Shown here piece by piece: positions 9,301 to 20,510 of a stretch of DNA of 64,000 bases (positions are counted from its first letter, which is position 1; the number at the start of each line of letters is the position of its first letter). The translations under genes were made by a program, and so were the position numbers. The DNA is from Tetradesmus obliquus (Eukaryota; Chlorophyta; Chlorophyceae; Sphaeropleales; Scenedesmaceae). The notes under the pieces were generated by a model that made no database searches, was not told the DNA's origin, and saw nothing but the letters and a program-made list of their open reading frames with translations. The stretch lies in contig CP126198.1 in NCBI GenBank assembly GCA_030272155.1, positions 3,906,001-3,970,000 of the forward strand. The letters are read 5' to 3'.

Positions 9301-12194
9301 ATGCTCAAGGGGTTCAACTTCATTGGAGGCATTCCAGAGCACATCGTGAACAGAGCGCACCTGGAGGTGAGCGTTGCGTCAGCCTGCCACCGCTGCTGCT
9401 GATGCTGCTGCTTGCGCTGCCGCGGCTGCGGTCGCTGTCTGCATGCAGGGCAGCACACATGGAATTGCCTGTGTACATTGCTCAGGCTGTCTTGCTTTCT
9501 TGCAGCATGCATTTCCCGGAAGACGTCAGTGTAGCTCCAGTTGCTGCAAGGCAGCTGCACAGTGAAAAGCTGTTCCGAGCATCCGTGTACATCACACAAT
9601 CATGCCACTGAGCATCCTCTCATACACCTCTTCTAACCCCATCGCATGCTCTGGCTGCTGCTGCAGGCCGAGGACGTCATGAGCAAGCCCAAAGTCAGTG
9701 CCAGCTTTGCAGTGGTGGAGAGCAGCGAAAACCTGGTCAACACCCTGGATGCACACAAGACCAGCGGCGCCTTCCCTGTCATCAGCGTGCCGGCACGCCC
9801 CGGGGAAGTGGGAGACTTCATGGGCATCATAAGCAGGCCCAGGTATGAAGATTTGAAGCACAATGTAGCACGATGAGAATGTGCCAGGCTGCAGGGAACG
9901 ATGTCACTGCTGTTGGTCAGCCTGCCTGTGTGCTTGTTGCTATGACGCCCGGGGAAGTGGGAGATTTCATGGGCATCATCAGCAGGCCCAGGTGTGAAGG
10001 CTTGAGCTAGGGCTGCAAGCTGAGCTGCTCACCATGCCACGTCTGCCAATTCTCTCACTGCCAGTGAACACTGTGTTTGCCTGCCTGGCTGGTGGCCTCT
10101 GTCTGCTGCTGCCTGCAGCGTGATGGAGCTGCTGGCGCAGCACAAGGATGAAATTGAAACATACTGGCAACGGAACGAGAGGTCTTCTGGCGCAGCTTTG
10201 CTTGCATGTTTCGCATCCAATGCAGTCCCTGAGGACTCAGCGGATGTGTAAATTCGTTCTTATACATACTGTCTGCTTAGCCAGCTCTGCCTGTGACTGC
10301 CTGCCTGTGCTTCTTTGTCTGCTGCTGGCTGCAGCGTGATGGAGCTGCTGGCGCAGCACGAGGACGAGCCGGAGATCGACCTGTCCAGCAAGGTGGAGGT
10401 GGCGCCCATCGTCATCCCGCCCGGCATGCCGCTCACCTTCATCTACAACCTGATGCAGGAGCAGGGGCTCAACTACGTGCCAGTCATCCGCTGCCATGGG
10501 CCCCTAGAAGGCATGGTCACGCGGTGAGTGGCAGTGGCATACATGCTATATAGCATACCTGTGTTGCGGCATGGTGGCTGCTGCCACTAAAGCCTTAGGC
10601 CTGAATTGTGCACTGGCCATTTGCTGCTATGGGCTGCTGGAAGCCCTCCAAGCCGGGCATGGTGACACGGTGAGTGGGTGCAGTGATACTTTGTTGATGT
10701 GTTGCGACGTGAGGAGTGCTGCCGCAGGATGCTGCATCACACTGTGCTGCTGCCGACTCGCGCAGGGGCGACATTGTGGAAGTGCAGAACCTCAAGCTGA
10801 ACTGCTTACACATCAAGAAGCACCTCTGAGCCAGCACCTTCTGCTGCATGTACTGAATCTGAACATCACACTGTGCCGTTGTTAACTCGCGCAGGAGCGA
10901 CATTGTGGAGGTGCAGAACCACAAGCTGGACCGCTTCCATGTGAAGGAGCACCATTGAGCCGCCACCGTCTGCTGCATGTATTGAACCCAAACATCACAC
11001 TGTGCCGCTGTTCTTATACACAGGGGCGACATCGTGGAGGTGCAGAACCACAAGCTGGACCGCTTCCACGTCAAGGAGCAGCTGGCGCAGGCCGCGTCCG
11101 ACATCCAGGGCGGCCGCATCATCCAGAGCATGATGATTGAGAAGCAGGCGGCTGCGCTGCGTGAGGCCATCACGGGCCCGCTGGTGCGCGCGAGGGAGCT
11201 GGCGCTGAAGGACATCAGAGAGCACGATGAGCTGCTGGACGGCAGCCAGTGAGTGACGCGGGGGTGTGGCAGTTTGGTGTTTTTTCACTGCCCGCACTGC
11301 ATTCACTTGTCGTCGTGTATGGGGTGGGCAAGGTTGCAGCCATTGTAGCCGCACTGCATGCATGTGCCTCTGTGTGTCCGCGCTGCGTGAGGCCATCACG
11401 GGCCCGCTGGTACGCGCGAGGGAGCTGGCGATGAAGGACATCCGGGAGCACGACGAGCTGCTGGACGGCAGCCAGTGAGTTGTTTTGTGGTTGCAGCATT
11501 GTGACGGTGTTGATTGAGCATGCCATGCTGTGTCCAAGGTCCTCATACCATGCATCGAGTTGCAGCACTTTAGGGACACAGCATGCCCGCTGGCACGGGC
11601 TGAGCAGCTAGCAATGAAGGACATCCGGGAGCACGACGAGCTGCTGGACGGCAGCCAGTGAGTTCTGTTGTGGTTGCAGCATTGTGACGGTGTTGCAGCA
11701 TTGTAGCTGTATGTGCCCACACTGCACGACTAGGCGCTGGACGGCGGCCTGACGTGAGTGGCGCCGTGCATGCATAGCCACACTGTATGCCATTGCGGAG
11801 CGGCAAAGCAAGTCGGCGGGCCACCGCACTGTTTGCGCCCGCATGCATCGTGACACACCAGAACATATGCAAAATTGAGTCATGCCATGGCATGAATCGC
11901 GCAAGTGCATGCACCAACAGTGGATGTACCGCTGACTGCTGCTGTTACTTTGCTGCACCATGCAGGGACCATGCACCCAGGATCTTCCTGGAAGCCCGCC
12001 CCGGGCCTGATGGCGTGGTGTCACACTCTGGTGTGCGGCGCACCTCTTCATCACGGCTGCACTCGCGGCAGGTGTCGCGGCAGTCATCTACAGCAGCAGC
12101 GGCGGCAGCGGCAGCCACGGCGGTGGCAGCAGCAGCAGCAGGGCCAGTGCGGCAAGAGCCGCGCTTCCATACTGGCTATGATCGGCTGGAGTAG
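5035..12194 (+). CDS. CLC-family chloride channel/transporter with C-terminal CBS pair
   Basis: Membrane anion channel or exchanger. Sixteen phase-consistent exons give 794 aa: 5035-5096, 5192-5285, 5492-5786, 6107-6275, 6603-6686, 6817-6849, 6976-7009, 7191-7316, 7539-7641, 7935-8273, 8796-8937, 9282-9366, 9667-9842, 10335-10523, 11024-11248, 11966-12194. The exon 5/6 junctions are least certain (weak donors). CLC anion-path motifs are GSGIPDVKAYLNG, GKEGPMLHAGS (with the gating Glu) and GAFIPSGLF. Two CBS segments are encoded by exons 12-15 (AEDVMSKPKV; MVTRGDIVEVQN). The tail is Ala- and Ser-rich. Where proton-coupled CLCs have EE after helix-H FxxE, this protein has EM (FAMEMSTRW), as channel-type members have EV. 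The GSGIP serine fits chloride over nitrate. The start at 5035 gives a short N-terminus; an upstream exon is possible. Confidence 0.93.
8274..8455 (+). repeat. Copy of the CLC exon 10 3' end
   Basis: The exon end encoding GIYALLGAG plus GTGAGC donor (true donor 8274) recurs with its donor at about 8411-8449 (WASMRCWELV in the shifted frame). A tiny copy of the exon 10 acceptor and first codons (true start 7935) also lies at about 7855-7880. Confidence 0.75.
9943..10156 (+). repeat. CLC CBS-region boundary copies
   Basis: About 9945-9991 repeats the exon 13 end (PGEVGDFMGIISRP) with donor; two synonymous changes within the shared part. About 10118-10156 repeats the exon 14 start (VMELLAQH) with its CAG acceptor, upstream of the true start 10335. 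Confidence 0.85.
10596..10965 (+). repeat. CLC exon 14 end copy and two exon 15 start copies
   Basis: About 10596-10673 is a diverged copy of the exon 14 end with GTGAGT donor. Copies of the exon 15 start (GDIVEVQNHKLDRFHVKE) follow CAG at about 10765 and 10894, upstream of the true start 11024. Both soon reach a stop (TGA) where homology ends. Confidence 0.82.
11381..11760 (+). repeat. Three copies of the CLC exon 15 3' end
   Basis: The exon end encoding ITGPLVRARELA to DGSQ with GTGAGT donor (true donor 11249) recurs at 11381-11474 and 11577-11657, with a remnant near 11731-11756. The first copy has three synonymous changes and one L-to-M relative to the true exon. Shared intron sequence (GCAGCATTGTGACGGTGTTG) follows two of them, showing that the unit includes intron. 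Confidence 0.85.
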
Positions 12195-12727
12195 CTGAGA
12201 GAGTAGCTCATTATTTTGCATGTGCAGCAAACATCACGCAACCAACATTCGTCAGGTAGATGCACATCACAGCAGAGAGCTAGAACAGAAATAGAGTAGA
12301 CAGGTTAGGGGTGTCATGTCCTTGAAACTATTGGGACATACCTGCTGTGAAGTGCTGGCAGAAAGTGTTCTTGGCGCACAAGTGCACATGCCGTATGTGT
12401 GTTCAACCCCAGCGGGAAGTTTTGGCTTCCCGCACAGAGATGCAGGGGTGCATCACGAGCATTGCCTGCAATCAAGCGTTTGTGTATTTGGCTGCCATCA
12501 GTGGCGATGGTCACAGTCGCATGCTCTGTGTGCCGTTGCGAACCAGCAGCCAACCCATGTCATGATGGAGAGTTTGAACCAGCCTGAACCAGCCTGAACC
12601 ATGTCAAAACCATTGTCATGCCACGTGGGTGCAGCTGCTGCTTGGCGAGCACAGCGGCCATTGCACGCAGTCTGTCGTCTCTAAGTACTAATGAGCTTTA
12701 GCTGGACGCTAAGAGCATGGCGATCTA
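12195..12727. other. Intergenic region between CLC and MYND gene
   Basis: Expected CLC 3' UTR and MYND promoter. No exon recognised. A short direct repeat of GAACCAGCCT lies at about 12575-12600. No TGTAA was found. Confidence 0.4.
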
Positions 12728-13937
12728 ATGGCGTTTGTCAACAACTTCCGGAGGCGTGTCGCAAATCAGCTGCACACTGATCGTGATCTGCATCGAGACT
12801 CAACAGACGATGAAGGTTCAGGTCATCGTTCAGCAAATGTCGTGACGCTAGATTCAGATCCCTGGGTGCGAGCGCAGCAGCAACTGGCTACTTTCGACAC
12901 TCGAAGATGTGTCATGATGAAGCACGAGGACTGGAGGGAGCTATCGTCAGTGATGTCTTCCATCAGCAGCCTTTATTCCTCAGGTGGCAGCCGGCCACCT
13001 GCCTTCGTGCTCACCCTGGAGCTGCTGCTGAAGCTGGGGCAGGTGCTGCTGCGCTGCTGCTCCCTGCATGCCCCTCTTGCATGTAGTACAACCGCGTCCA
13101 CTTGAGCTGCAATGAGCACAACATATGTTATGTCAGCATCATCTCTGCAGGCTGCAGCTGCAGCATGTCTCTGCTGCATGCTCACAAGCAGCTGTCAACA
13201 GTGTGTTCAACCCCCATCCATGTCATGCTGCATGCGCAGGTCACCTCCTGCCTGCTCAGCCTCAATGGTGACGACCCAGCCTTCAGTGTGGCACGCGTGG
13301 CGCAGGTGAGCTTTGTACTGCCTTTTTACAGGTCATGCCCACAGCATGCAGAGGCAGTCACACCTCACCGCCAAACGCAGGCGCTGCTTGCAAACCTGGA
13401 CCATACAAGCAAAACAAACACCGCCATCGTCTCTGAGCAGCTGGTGCAGTGCACTGGACGGTGCAGATCCTTGTATTGCGCTTGCTTATTGTTTGTATAT
13501 TGCACTTCTCCGATGCAGGCCATCAAGACCACCACTGCTGTGCTGGAGAGCTGCCACCACCCCAGTGAGGGCTGGGGGCTGCCGCCTGAGCTGGCAGACA
13601 GTCTGGCACGGCAGCGCTGCGAGCAGACCTCCCTGCTGCAAGCCATGGCATGGGCGCTGCGCACGGTGAGTGCTTTGAAGCTTTGTTTGGTTGCTGCTGC
13701 TGCTGGTGCTGACAGCTACCGCTGCATAGGAGCAGGTGGCAGTGTGTGGCAGCAGGAGCAGGGGCAGCAGCAGCAGGGGCACTGGCGTGTTGGCAGTGGA
13801 GCCGGGATGCTGCAGTGTACGGCAGCAGCCCACGGCAGCAACAGGTATGCAGGAAATGCAGCAGTTCACCTGGCTGCTGCTATCACTGCTTGCGTGCCTC
13901 TTTGCTGGTGCTTGCCTGGCTTCTTTGTTCACCTGCA

Positions 13938-13971
<34 letters not shown>

Positions 13972-16523
13972 ATGCTTGCAGGAGGCCCGGGCGCTGTTCT
14001 TCAACCCACGTCCTACCGCGCTGTCACTGGCGACTGCGCTGCTTGACCTCTTCCGCTGCTTGGAGCGCATCTGGCCAGATGACATCTTCGCACCGCCAGC
14101 TGATGAAGCAGCAGCAACTGAGGCAGCAGCTGCTGCCACTGCAGGCCCTGCAGCAGCAGCAGCAGTGCATCCTGCAAGCAGCGGGGATCCAGCTGCTGCT
14201 CGCTTGGCAGATCCGGCTGCTCAGCTAGCCATGGCGATGCTTCGCTGCGCTGGCAGAGCTATGGGGGAGGTTGGCGGCAACAGCAGCAAGCAAATAATGC
14301 TAAGTGGACTGCGAGTAGCAGATGACTTGATGCACCAGATCAGTAGCTTGATGTTGAGGGTAGAGGGTGCTGCAGGAGCAGCAGAGGCACACCAGCCGCT
14401 GGTTCGGGAGCTCTTGCAGAGCCCATCTATCCTGCAGCTGATGCTGGCGATGCTGGCGATACAAACGCAGCGGCTGCAGCAGCAGCTGGGCATGGAAGAC
14501 AGCAGCAGCTTTGCAGCACAGCACCCTGTGGAGTATGATGCTGTAGCGTTACAAGGCAGGCTGGCTGGTGCTGCTGGATGGTCATCCTCTTCTTCTCTGG
14601 CTTCGTCAGAGGACGGCAGCTGCAGCTGCAGCTGTGGTGCTTGCAGGAAATGCGAGGCAGCACCTTCTGGCAGCAAGCAGCAGCCATGCACATGCGTGCA
14701 GCAGCAGCAGCTGGGGCAGAAGCGGCTGGATGGCCAGCCAGGTGTGCAGCAGCAGCAACGGAAGAAGCAGCAGGGGCCGCAGTACGTTGGGGCTGCTGGG
14801 GGCTCCAGCGAGGAGGAAGATGACGAGCATGCGGGTAGGACTGACGGTGGCCTAGTACAGTAGTTGTAAGAGCCCCAGGGCGATTGATTTCTTCCAGCAA
14901 CATGCCTGACTGAGCCTTGCACTTTGGGGGATGTCTGCTTCGCGCATGCAGCATACGGGTCGCAGCTGCTTCAGTTACTGCACGTTTGAGTGTGAGCTGC
15001 TTCTGCTGATGATTACCCTGTTTGCACTATGCCACAGCCTGCCGCAGCCATTGCATCACCCTTGCCTCTGTTGTTGTGCAACCTGCTGCAGGTGATGGAG
15101 GCCTGCACCAGCTCTGGAACCAGGTGCTAGGCATGACAGGCAAGCCAGCAGCAGATGACAGCTCACAGCAGCAGCAGGAGCAGCAGCCGGCCACACCTCT
15201 GCTGCAGTTCTGGGCTGCGCTCGGCCTTCCAGGGCCGCTGCTGCAGCTTGCAAGCTGCTCAGATGTGTTCACTCGAGCAGCAGATGTGGAGTATGTGCAG
15301 GCCTGCAGGGTTGCTCGCTTTCTCCTGCAAGGCGCATCCCACTTGCAGCCTAGCAGCGGCAGGGAGCCTGCAGGAAATAACAATAACAGCACCACGCATG
15401 CAGCGCAGCGGCGCAGGAGCAGCACGGGAGGAGATGTTGTTAGCAGGACAGACAGAGCAGCGTTAGACCTTGCAGGAGACCACGCGTCAACAGCAGCAGC
15501 GCGTGGGGCTTTCGTGGTGCGCAGCAGCAAGGGCTTTTCGCTGTCTCCTGGCTCCCCAGCTTCCCCTGCTTCACCTCGCACACCGAACTCTCCAAGGGAG
15601 GACGAGGAAGAAATGAATGATTTGGGCCGGCCAGGTGCTGTATCCCCCAGCGCAGCAACAGCAGCACACTTGGTGGATGATTGCAGGGACTATGGCTTTA
15701 GAGGTCAAGAGGAGCTTGAGGTTCTCAGCCTTCAGCAGCAGCTGCCGCTGATGCTGCTGGACACAGCAGTAGCTCTCAGCAGCGGCAAGTTTGACGGTCC
15801 GCTGGCAGCACAGCAGTGTGCGGCGCTGCAGCATGTGCAGCATCAGAGGAGAGGCAGCTTGGGCAGCAGCAGCAGCCTCGCGCGGCTCAGCAGCAGCAGC
15901 TGCAGTCTGCCGCCGAGTCCGCTGGAGTTGGTGAGCGCTGCCTGTGCTGCTGCAGCGTACTCTGCGCGCTGCTGGCCGGTGCTCCAGAAGGTTGGGGCAG
16001 TGCAAAAAGACGGCAGCACTCTGAACTTTGCACAGGGTGCGCCGCCTGGCCTGTTTCGGCTGTCAAGTGTTACATGGCAGCAGTATGATCTGCAGCCAGA
16101 CAGCCACCTACCTGTGCAGGAGCTGCTGCAGCTGGTGGTGCAGGTGGTGCAGCAGCTGCTGGGCCAGCAGGGCCCGCAGCAGCAGCAGCAGCACCAGGAG
16201 CGGCTGCTACACTCTCTGCTGGGGAAGATAGGCCCCAAAGAAGAGCAGCAAAGTGATGAGAAGAAGGCTGCAGCTGCAGCAGATGGCAGTGACAGGGCAG
16301 CAGGGAATGCGGCAGCAAACGCAACACAGCCTGACCAGCAGCTGGTGGTGCCTGGTGATGCGGCTGCAGCAGGAGCAGGCGCAGCTGGCGATGTGGCAAC
16401 CACACAACCCATCAGCAGCTCAACAGCAGAAGCTACACAGAGCTCAGCAGCAGCAGCGGCAGCAGCAGCAGGGGCAGCGCCTGCAGCAGAAGCTACCCCT
16501 GCTGCTACTGTTGCCGGGGAAGG

Positions 16524-16577
<54 letters not shown>

Positions 16578-16679
16578 GCCGCCCAGCAGGGCACCCCTGA
16601 GCCCCCGCACACGTGAGGCTCTGTGGGGACTGCTTGAGGTGCTCACTGCTGTCTCAAAGCTACCATGGGAGCCGGATGA

Positions 16680-16711
<32 letters not shown>

Positions 16712-17353
16712 ACAGCCTGCAGCATGAGCACCACCACCACCATCACCATCATCACCACCATGCTGATATACATCAGCACATTGCTGATGATGATGATGCA
16801 CACCTGCATGGTGGAGGCTTGATGGGCGTGCACACAGCAGCAGCTGCAGCAGCAGCAGCAGACAGCCTGCGCCCGCTGCACACGCGCCGCAGCAGGCAGC
16901 AGCAGATGGACGCGCTGTACACAGCAGCAGCGTGGCGCGCGATGTGCCGGCCGGTTGCAGCAGCAGTCGAAGCAGTGCTGCGCAGCTGCAGCGGAACCTC
17001 TGCTGTAGTGCCACGGACAGCAGCTAGGGGTACTGGCATTCTCCTGCAAGCAGCGGCAGCAGCAGCAGCGGGCCAGTGGCATGGCAGGGAGCGGCAGAGT
17101 GTGCTGCACCCTGCTACTGTTGCACTGAGCTCCTGCCTAGCATCCACCTGTGCTCCATTAGGCAGGCCTGGGCCATTAGTAGCTGCTGTTGCTGGTAGTG
17201 CACCGTGTAGTACCCCGCAGCTGCAGCTGTTTGCGCTGCTCGCCAGCAAGATCAAGCTCATGATGACAGATACATCTGGACGGAAGGAGCTGTTTGCAAT
17301 GCACCCGATCGAGCAGACGCCGGTGTACATACTGGACAGCTTAGCCAGGCAGC

Positions 17354-17391
<38 letters not shown>

Positions 17392-17763
17392 CATGCCTAT
17401 TGCACGCCAGAAGGCGCTTCAGGGGATGATGTAGACACGGCAGGCGGGGATATGGAGCAGGAACGTACACGCATTGCTGCAGCAGCAGTGCCTTGGCTGC
17501 TGCTGCTCGGGCGCTTGATCAAGCTGCGTGGGAGGCTGCTAGGGGAGCTTTTGCAGCGGGATAGAGAAGCAGCAGGTGCTGGACATGGCAGCGACAGCAG
17601 CAGCAGCAGCGTCACAGCTACGCTGCACAATGCTTTCTGGCATGTGCAGATGGCCATGGCATCAGCGATGGCAGTTGAGAAGCATGTAGGGCTGCTGGCA
17701 GGCATGCACAGCAGCGCTGTGGGCAGCATACTTGCGGCGCACGCGCAGGCGCTGCTGCACAGT

Positions 17764-17805
<42 letters not shown>

Positions 17806-18441
17806 GCAGGGCAGCAAGTAGACTTGCAGAACGGCTTGCAGGACAGCTTGCAGGACAATACAGCAGCAGCAGCAGCAGCAGCCGCAGCAGGTGCGTCTCC
17901 AGTAGGCGGCTTTGACCTGCAGCAGGTGCTGCAGCAGCTGCAGCAGGAGCTGCTGCCTGCACTGAAGCATGCAGTGCAGCTGCTGAAAGCAGCAATGAAG
18001 CTGGCTCGGCATTACCATGAGACAGGCTTTGCTTCCGGCTTTGCAGCTGGCTTTGCTGCCGGGTATGCAGCTGCCGTAGCGGCTACCACGGGCCAAGCTG
18101 GCCATAGCCACTCCTTGAATTTCGCAAGTCCTGCAGGGGTGCTGCAGCAGGGCTGTGTGAGGGAGCTGCCAGCTCAGCTGAAGGGCTTTGGAGGTGTACT
18201 GTCTGGGCAGCTGCTGGTGCCATTCTGCTGCAGCAACCCGCTATGTTTGAACACAGCGACAGTGAGTGAGCTGAGGCTGCTTGGTGATGGCAGTTGCGGC
18301 AGTGTGAGAGCAGTGCTGTGCAGTAAGTGCGGCGCTGCAAGGTACTGCAGCATCGGCTGCAGGGCGCAGCACAAGTCGCGGCACAAGCCGCTGTGCAAGC
18401 AGCTGTGCGCGAGGATGGAGCAGAGCAGAGCGGCAGGGTAA
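12728..18441 (+). CDS. Large low-complexity protein with C-terminal MYND zinc finger
   Basis: Function unknown; MYND fingers mediate protein-protein interaction, often in transcription regulators. Exons: 12728-13042, 13240-13305, 13519-13665, 13982-14834 (or 14846), 15092-18441, all phase-compatible, about 1,577 codons. The final exon is about 3.35 kb, unusual for this locus. The MYND finger occupies roughly the last 60 residues: CxxC-type ligands, then CSKCGAARYCSIGC, and the terminal HKSRHKPLC. Between are Gln, Ala and Ser tracts, a long His run (about 16730-16762) next to an Asp run, and a GFA/GFAAG repeat (about 18024-18075) beside Gln- and Leu-rich helices. The exon 4-5 link is inferred from matching phase (1) and the absence of a stop; no other domain is recognised. 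Unlike most neighbours, no exon-edge copies were seen in its introns. Confidence 0.74.
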
Positions 18442-19458
18442 TTTGCAGGCATTGTGTTTAGTGTGCAGGTGTTTGAAAGTCTGGGAAGAGTGAGTGGCAT
18501 GCACCAAGTCAGGGGTGTTGTTATCATCATTGTCTGGTATTTGGCATTGGCAGCAAGTTGCTGTCAGCTCGAATCACGAAACCAAGGCACCACTGGTTGC
18601 TGCGCTTCATTGATGCAGCCCCTGTTGTTGCAGTGGCAGGGCTGGTTACCAATGTTGTGATCAGGCCTGCACACACCACAGCATGTGATGCATGATGCTC
18701 TGAACTCGTACTACCACCGGTATCAGTCACGGTTTTTGTGTTACAGTTGCAGCTGTTGGATGGTTCAGTCTGCAGCGCTGGCAGTACAATCGGCTTGCCA
18801 GGCTGGGTGATGACGTCCACACTAGGAATAGCAAGCTGTCAGGGCCTGATGCTGCTGCCCCTGTTCCATTGCTGTTGAACCTGATGACATTCTATGCATG
18901 AAGCTACGAAGCATTGCTGCTTACCCGCTATTGCAACGTCGAACCCTCCTCGTGTTGTTGGCATCCTTGGCTGGCCCATGATGGCATGTACGGTACCTGC
19001 CAGTGTCAGGCAGCGTGGACTGCGCGGGTGTTTGTGTAGCTCTGCGTGCTGAACATGAAACACTTGTTGGATTTAAACCCGGAGCCCGGCCTGCGAGGAG
19101 GTCCCACACCGGATTATGTACAAATGACACAGGGGGGTCCAGATGACATTGCCTCCAAAGACAGCCTGTAGGCTCGCTACCTCAGCGCACGGATGTTTGT
19201 GAAGAAGATCAGTTTGCTGCTTTTGTTTGACTGGCTGGCAGCGGCAGCAGCAACAGCAGCGTGCTGCCGGAGGAAGAGCAGCAGCGTGTTGCTACCTGCC
19301 ATCTTACAAAAACAAGCATTCTGCAGCATAAACCTTTCAAACTTATGCTATAAACGCAGCTCACGCCCGTTGCGGGCAAGGGCTGCTTGCTCCTCAGTTG
19401 GGGCAGCACCACCTTTGCTTCGCCTGCACAGCGCACTGCGGTTGCTTATGTGTAAATA
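18442..19458. other. Intergenic region between MYND gene and SCaMC-type carrier
   Basis: About 1 kb with no supported exon on either strand. It should contain the MYND gene 3' UTR and the carrier promoter. TGTAA at 19451 lies just before the carrier start, so it is unlikely to be the MYND poly(A) signal. Confidence 0.4.
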
Positions 19459-20479
19459 ATGATCTCCCTCCACCCTCATGGAGGCGACAGCATGGCACAA
19501 ACTAGCACAACCTACAGTATAGCGATAGCACAGCACCAACACCAGCAGCATCGGCAGCAACAGCAACAGCAGCAGCAAGGACATGAAACAGATGATCCTT
19601 TCCGGGTACCCAAGTTCTTCTTTGCTGGAGGTAGGCAGCAGCAGCTGGCACAGCTCTGGGACAGCCCATCGCTTGCTGCTTTGAATCTGGGACAGCACGT
19701 GCAGTCAGCACATCTTGTCTATTACCAGATAGCCCTCCTTTTACCCTTCTCTGTAGCGTTCTTAGCACGTTGGTAGTCATGCTTGCTTGCAATGCTGCGC
19801 TGTGCACAAGCGGCCAAGCCCTAGGCACTGCTTGCCCGACAGAAGAAAACCCTTGTCCTGACTCATGGCTCATCTTCATCACATGTCACCTTCCTGCCTG
19901 TTACAAAACTGTCACAACGCCAATTCAAACCGCAGGCCTTGCTGGAGCCCTCAGCAGGACAGCCACAGCGCCAGTGGACCGGCTGAAGATGCTGCTGCAG
20001 GTGCAGGAGGGCAAGATGATGTCGCTGCGGGAAGGCATGCGCGTCATGGCAGCAGAAGGTGCGCAGGCATGACAGGGTCTGCAGAGGCTGCAGCTAGCTG
20101 CAGTGCTGCATCTGTTGACAGGTGGCGCATTGAGAGCTGTGTATGCATGAAGTGCATCAAGTTTCATTCAGCTGCAGCCACCTGTGACGGAGGCGCAGCA
20201 GCAGCGATGGCGGCTGTGTCGTACAGCAGTTGAGCAGGGCAGCAGCAGCATAGTGAGGACAGGTGCAGCATGCTGCAACGCAAAGCAGCAGAGATGTGGC
20301 GCAAGGCAGCAGTTTTGCAGTGCATGCAGATGTGTTTTAAGCGTAGTTCCAGCAGTCAACGACACTATGGCAGCCAGTCTTACACCAGCCGTTGCACTGC
20401 AAGTGCAGAAGTATGTGTGTCAGACACGCCCCGATTCGCCACACAGGCCGTGCCAGCTGTGCCTGTGCAAGCCGTCATC

Positions 20480-20510
<31 letters not shown>

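Noticed and set aside
13102-14046. 314-codon plus frame overlapping the MYND gene
   Set aside because: It runs through introns and exons of the MYND gene; only the short exons inside it fit the splice phases.
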